Assembly (NCBI GenBank): GCA_031257735.1
Contig: JAIROC010000150.1
Coordinates: 1 to 18,493, forward strand
Length of the DNA: 18,493 nt
Reading direction: 5' to 3'
Origin: Bacteroidales bacterium
Lineage (GTDB): Bacteria > Bacteroidota > Bacteroidia > Bacteroidales > WCHB1-69
Below the pieces are notes generated by a model. It did not search any database and was not told where the DNA came from. It was given only the letters and a program-made list of their open reading frames with translations. Each line of letters begins with the position of its first letter. Position 1 is the first letter of the stretch. Below, one piece after another: positions 15,142-18,493 of this stretch. Made by a program: the position numbers and the translations under genes.

Positions 15142-16608
15142 TTAGAATTGAAAATAAATAAATTCCTGTTCTTCACCGCTGAAACAGATTATTACGGATG
15201 TCAGTGCATAATAAAATCCCCACCGTAAATAACGTTTTTTGATAAAACTTAAATTTTCGATTGCATATTGATTTTTCCTTCCCGACCATTCTATTAACAA
15301 AAAGACTGTTACGAGAAACAGTGTCATGAGCATTCTTTTAATCATAATTTGCGGCACAGCAAACAGTGAAAATGAAAAGATTTTCGAAAAATACATCCAT
15401 GCCTGAGTTATATTTTCTGCACGGAAGAATATCCACCCGAATACTATCAGAGCAAAAGTAATCCCCATCTGAACTAATTCCTTAATAGCAGGAAATCGTT
15501 TATTTTCGGTGACAGAATTAATGTATTTCCGGTTTTTGTTCCATAATATCAGAGGCAAAAACAAAACTGCATGATAGAATCCCCATGTGATAAACGTCCA
15601 ATTTGCTCCATGCCAAAAACCACTGACAAGAAATATAATAAACGTATTACGTATTACTTTTTCTTTCGACACGCGACTTCCACCTAACGGAATGTAAACA
15701 TAATCACGAAACCACGTAGTTAACGATATATGCCAGCGTCGCCAAAATTCGGCAATATCACGTGAAAAATAAGGAAAGTTAAAATTGCGCATCAGATTGA
15801 AACCGAACAGGCGAGCCGAACCGATAGCAATGTCGGAGTAACCCGAAAAGTCGCCGTAAATTTGAAATGCAAAAAATATTGCACCCAACAGCAAAACACT
15901 TCCCGATTGCTCCTGATATGTTTCAAAAACATGGTTAACATAAATAGCGCAATTATCAGCAATGACTATCTTTTTAAATAAACCCCAAAGAATCTGTCGC
16001 AAACCGTCAACAGCTTTTTCGTAATCGAACGTGCGTTGGCGACAAAATTGCGGCAATAAATTAGTTGCCCGTTCAATGGGACCTGCAACTAATTGCGGAA
16101 AAAAACTGACAAAGGCAAAGAAACTGACTATATCTTTAGTCGGTTCTATTTTTTTCTGATATACGTCAATCGAATAACTCAACGCTTGAAAAGTGTAAAA
16201 ACTAATTCCCACTGGAAGAATAATATATAAAGTTGTTGCTTGTAAATGAATTCCGACAGAAGCAAAGGCAGATACAAAATTTTCGACAAAGAAATTATAG
16301 TATTTAAATAATCCCAAAATACCCAAATTCAGTATTATGTTACTGATTGATATAAATTTGCAAGTAACAAATGGGGGGAGGGTAGATATCTTATTATCAA
16401 TATATCGCATGAGTATTCCGCTACTCCAGCTACACAAACTTGTAAAAGCGATTAAAATCAGGAAACGCCAGTCCCACCATCCATAAAAAACATAAGAAAC
16501 AACGACGATAAAAAAATTTTGCAGTCGCAAATTACGATTGAATATAAACCAGTATAGTAAAAATACTACAGGCAAGAAAATTGCAAATGTGATGGAATTA
16601 AAAAGCAT
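15142..16608 (-). CDS. MBOAT-family O-acyltransferase (AlgI-like)
   Basis: A 488-residue polytopic membrane protein of the AlgI branch of the MBOAT family, which passes acetyl groups from cytoplasmic acetyl-CoA towards periplasmic polysaccharide. Defining segments are SYVFYGWWDWRFL (38-50), LPVGISFYTFQALSYSIDVY (131-150), FFPQLVAGPIERATNLLPQ (169-187), FQIYGDFSGYSDIAIG (248-263), FWRRWHISLTTWFRDYVYIP (288-307) and SGFWHGANWTFITWG (329-343). His293 and His333 are the conserved histidines, the latter being the presumed catalytic residue. Length is normal for AlgI (about 470-520). It lies 27 bp after the flippase and 6 bp before the SGNH-like partner, and its start follows an A-rich CAGAAAATAAAA stretch. 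The modified position on the polymer is unknown. Confidence 0.94.
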   Translation of the reverse strand: MLFNSITFAIFLPVVFLLYWFIFNRNLRLQNFFIVVVSYVFYGWWDWRFLILIAFTSLCSWSSGILMRYIDNKISTLPPFVTCKFISISNIILNLGILGLFKYYNFFVENFVSAFASVGIHLQATTLYIILPVGISFYTFQALSYSIDVYQKKIEPTKDIVSFFAFVSFFPQLVAGPIERATNLLPQFCRQRTFDYEKAVDGLRQILWGLFKKIVIADNCAIYVNHVFETYQEQSGSVLLLGAIFFAFQIYGDFSGYSDIAIGSARLFGFNLMRNFNFPYFSRDIAEFWRRWHISLTTWFRDYVYIPLGGSRVSKEKVIRNTFIIFLVSGFWHGANWTFITWGFYHAVLFLPLILWNKNRKYINSVTENKRFPAIKELVQMGITFALIVFGWIFFRAENITQAWMYFSKIFSFSLFAVPQIMIKRMLMTLFLVTVFLLIEWSGRKNQYAIENLSFIKKRYLRWGFYYALTSVIICFSGEEQEFIYFQF

Positions 16609-16635
16609 TTTTATTTTCTGTTAAATTGAAGTGAA

Positions 16636-18081
16636 TTATCGTCGTTTGATTAATGAAAAAACAATTTGTTTAGCCTCCATATATTCGGATAATTTTGTTC
16701 TTTCGTAAATAAAAATGGTCAGCATTCCGCCTGCTATACACTGTAAAAATAAACTAACCATATAGTTTGAAACAGGAAGCAGCAAAATGCTCCACATACA
16801 AAGCGCCACAAAGAAAGAAATACCAAAAGTGGGCAGAATGTCTTTTATCTGTTTCTTTGAGGGATAATCTATCAGAGAAGCAGAATAATGGCTGTTAAGG
16901 AAATAAGCAAACAGCGAGGTGCAAACGCTTCCACACAGCATGACTTTTATTCCTAAAAAAATGCCTAATGTAACGGGGATAACCGCAATTGCTTTTTTTA
17001 TTATTTCCAATTTCAGAAAAAGGTCAGACCGTCCTTTTACTTGAAGAATATTCAGATTTAAAGCATGTAAAGGATAAAGCATTCCTGAAAAACAAATTAT
17101 TTGCAGATATTCTACAGCAGGCAACCATTTTTCGCCTATCAACACAAGCAGAAGCGGTTTTGCGACAGCCGCCAGTCCTAACATGCACGTAAATGAAATA
17201 AGCATGGTTGTTTTTATCGTTTTTTGATAAGCCAATTTTAAACGTTCCGATTCGTCCTGAATAGAACTCAGCGCCGGATAACTCACTCTTTGTATGACAT
17301 TAGTCAAATTGCTCGAAAAAATAGAGCTAAATTGTTCTGCCCTTGTATATTGTCCCAATTGGTTTGCTGTATAAAAGCGCCCTATAATCAAATAAAAAAC
17401 ATTTTTATAAAGGGTATCTATTAACCCCGACAGAAGTAATTTTGACCCGAATCCAAACATCTCGTTGAAACTTTTTTTCGAAAACTCCCACGAAGGTCGC
17501 CAGGAACTGTATATCCAAAGAAAAAGGGCATTAAACAATTGACGTGAAATTTGTTGTCCGACTAAACTCCAGACGCCACATCCACCGAATGCCATTCCAA
17601 TACCGGTTATGCCGCTCAAAACGGCTGAAAAAAAAGATGCTTTAGTCTGTGTTTTAAAATCAATTCGTTTTACAAGTATAGTGCGTTGAATAATAGACAG
17701 CGCGTTAATAACAAGAATTACGCCAATCACTCTGGTTACCGGAATCAGGACCGGTTCGTCGAAAAAAGAACTGATAATCGGCGCACATAAATACAACACA
17801 CAGTAAAAGAAGAGACCGACAAAAAAATTAAAATAAAAGACTGTATTGTAATCAATATCTTTAGCGTCTGTTTTACGAATCAATGCATTGGAAAATCCAC
17901 TATCTATAAACGAATTGGAAATGGCGATAAATACGGTTATCATTCCAATTATTCCAAATTCGTCGGGTGATAACAAACGGGCTAATATTAAACCGACTAA
18001 AAATGTTGTTCCGGAATTTACAACGTTATCCGTCAAGCTCCATTTGAAACCATGGATTGTCTTATTTTTTATGGAACTCAT
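16636..18081 (-). CDS. Wzx-type lipopolysaccharide/polysaccharide flippase
   Basis: A 481-residue multi-helix membrane protein of the MOP superfamily (polysaccharide transporter, WzxC/TuaB-like). It is expected to move undecaprenyl-linked repeat units to the periplasmic face. Recognisable features are LARLLSPDEFGIIGM (33-47) after a first helix starting FKWSLTDNVVNSGTTF, the paired FIDSGFSNALIRK segment (58-70), and a central GRFYTANQLGQYTRAEQF stretch leading to RVSYPALSSIQDESERL. These repeats are typical of the family, which has 12-14 helices. It is the first gene of the apparent operon, preceded by about 80 bp of AT-rich DNA, a short unassigned frame and a repeat pair. With the Wzy-like protein it defines a Wzx/Wzy-dependent pathway. 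Family assignment is strong; the exact cargo is the repeat unit made by this cluster by inference. Confidence 0.92.
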   Translation of the reverse strand: MSSIKNKTIHGFKWSLTDNVVNSGTTFLVGLILARLLSPDEFGIIGMITVFIAISNSFIDSGFSNALIRKTDAKDIDYNTVFYFNFFVGLFFYCVLYLCAPIISSFFDEPVLIPVTRVIGVILVINALSIIQRTILVKRIDFKTQTKASFFSAVLSGITGIGMAFGGCGVWSLVGQQISRQLFNALFLWIYSSWRPSWEFSKKSFNEMFGFGSKLLLSGLIDTLYKNVFYLIIGRFYTANQLGQYTRAEQFSSIFSSNLTNVIQRVSYPALSSIQDESERLKLAYQKTIKTTMLISFTCMLGLAAVAKPLLLVLIGEKWLPAVEYLQIICFSGMLYPLHALNLNILQVKGRSDLFLKLEIIKKAIAVIPVTLGIFLGIKVMLCGSVCTSLFAYFLNSHYSASLIDYPSKKQIKDILPTFGISFFVALCMWSILLLPVSNYMVSLFLQCIAGGMLTIFIYERTKLSEYMEAKQIVFSLIKRR

Positions 18082-18121
18082 TAATTGTTTTTAACATGCA
18101 ATTTAGGAATGAAAAATTAAT

Positions 18122-18155
18122 AACATATAATAATGTTCATAATAACTAACTCAAA
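18122..18155 (-). promoter_or_regulatory. Possible Bacteroidota-type promoter for the operon
   Basis: Reading the minus strand, a TTTG tetramer (18155-18152) is followed after 22 bp by TATATGTT (18129-18122). This loosely fits the Bacteroides sigma consensus of TTTG near -33 and TAnnTTTG near -7. The predicted start would give an untranslated leader of about 35 bases before the flippase ATG. The -7 box has mismatches and the spacing is slightly long in very AT-rich DNA, so chance is a real alternative. Confidence 0.2.
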
Positions 18156-18159
18156 TTAT

Positions 18160-18273
18160 TTATTTCATATCCCTTAAAATAGTATGAATCTTCCACGGAG
18201 ATTTTGTTGGCATTTTTTGCATTGATTCTATTGATAATGCATCCATTCTGGGGTGCATTTCAAATTGTCGCAT
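18160..18273 (-). other. Unassigned short reading frame upstream of the flippase
   Basis: From an ATG at 18273 the minus strand reads 37 codons (MRQFEMHPRMDALS... ending HTILRDMK) to TAA at 18162-18160. The same frame stays open upstream to about 18387, running through the repeat element. The predicted product is basic and methionine-rich, with an SPWKIHTILRDMK tail that looks more like a protein C-terminus than random translation. It could be the remnant of an upstream gene interrupted by the repeat pair, a tiny gene, or chance. I recognise no family and assign no function. Confidence 0.3.
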
Positions 18274-18302
18274 TATCCGGACTAATAATTGCGTAGATGT
18301 AA

Positions 18303-18490
18303 AAGTCCGAAGGACTTGAATATGAATAACCCCTTGCAAGCGGAGCGTAGCTCGGGGTTGGTCGAAGCTGGTCGATACCCCTTGGAACTATGTAATAGTT
18401 CAACTACTACGTAGTTGATGTTAGGGGTTGGCTTAACCCCGAACTGCGCTGCGCTTGTTCGGGGTTATTCATATTGAACACCTCGGTGTT
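18303..18490. repeat. REP/BIME-like inverted pair of palindromic modules
   Basis: Two copies of one module face each other. On the plus strand: hairpin AAGTCC-GAA-GGACTT (18303-18317), then AATATGAATAACCCC (18319-18333), then CAAGCGGAGCGTAG flanked by GGGGTT (to 18359). On the minus strand, from the right edge: hairpin AACACC-GA-GGTGTT (18490-18477), then the identical AATATGAATAACCCC (18475-18461), then CAAGCGCAGCGCAG and GGGGTT. The right copy folds as AACCCCGAAC/GTTCGGGGTT around a 12-base loop (18435-18466). The centre holds two perfect hairpins, GAACTAT-GTA-ATAGTTC (18385-18401) and CAACTAC-TAC-GTAGTTG (18401-18417). This architecture resembles REP/BIME elements mobilised by REP-associated tyrosine transposases. 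No transposase is present here. Confidence 0.8.
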
Positions 18491-18493
18491 TTT

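Noticed and set aside
18477..18493. Rho-independent terminator on the plus strand (AACACC/GGTGTT followed by T residues).
   Set aside because: The loop is only two bases, the T-run is cut by the window edge, and the hairpin is better explained as the outer arm of the repeat module. No plus-strand gene lies upstream of it.

Overview
The window is a compact surface-polysaccharide (O-antigen, capsule or exopolysaccharide) locus. All credible genes lie on the minus strand, so transcription runs from the high-coordinate end (flippase, 18081) to the low-coordinate end (46). Junctions are tight, with gaps of 1 to 57 bp or 8-bp overlaps, so most of it probably forms one operon. The host is most likely a Bacteroidota, probably Bacteroidales. 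The DNA is AT-rich. Start codons follow A/T-rich stretches rather than Shine-Dalgarno sequences. There is a DUF3791-type gene, and a palindromic repeat pair of the kind dispersed in Bacteroidota genomes.

Layout in transcription order. (1) 18493-18082: a REP/BIME-like inverted repeat pair, a short unassigned reading frame and possibly the operon promoter. (2) 18081-14200: Wzx-type flippase, MBOAT O-acyltransferase and a membrane-anchored SGNH/AlgJ-like partner. (3) 14198-10662: an antibiotic-style deoxyaminosugar pathway made of NDP-hexose 2,3-dehydratase, Gfo/Idh-type 3-ketoreductase and VioA-like 4-aminotransferase. The predicted product is an NDP-4-amino-2,4,6-trideoxyhexose. (4) 10655-6458: an unusual amino-acid module of ATP-grasp ligase, octopine/opine dehydrogenase-like enzyme and a 620-residue B12 mutase that looks like glutamate mutase subunits S and E joined in one chain. 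(5) 6465-343: polymer assembly, with a GT2, a Wzy-like polymerase, a GT4, a left-handed beta-helix acyltransferase, an extended SDR epimerase/dehydratase and a DUF1972-type GT4. (6) 285-46: a small DUF3791 protein, possibly outside the polysaccharide pathway.

Working model (inference): the sugar module makes a 2-deoxy-4-aminosugar. The B12 mutase and opine-dehydrogenase-like protein make or modify an unusual branched or N-alkylated amino acid. The ATP-grasp enzyme joins that acid to the sugar amine, or makes a related amide. The glycosyltransferases build the repeat unit, the MBOAT/SGNH pair and the beta-helix enzyme O-acylate it, and Wzx/Wzy export and polymerise it. No NDP-glucose synthase or 4,6-dehydratase (RmlA/RmlB), initiating phosphosugar transferase, Wzz/Wzc/Wza or B12-mutase reactivase is visible here. 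These would have to be encoded elsewhere. No rRNA, tRNA, CRISPR array or transposase gene was found.
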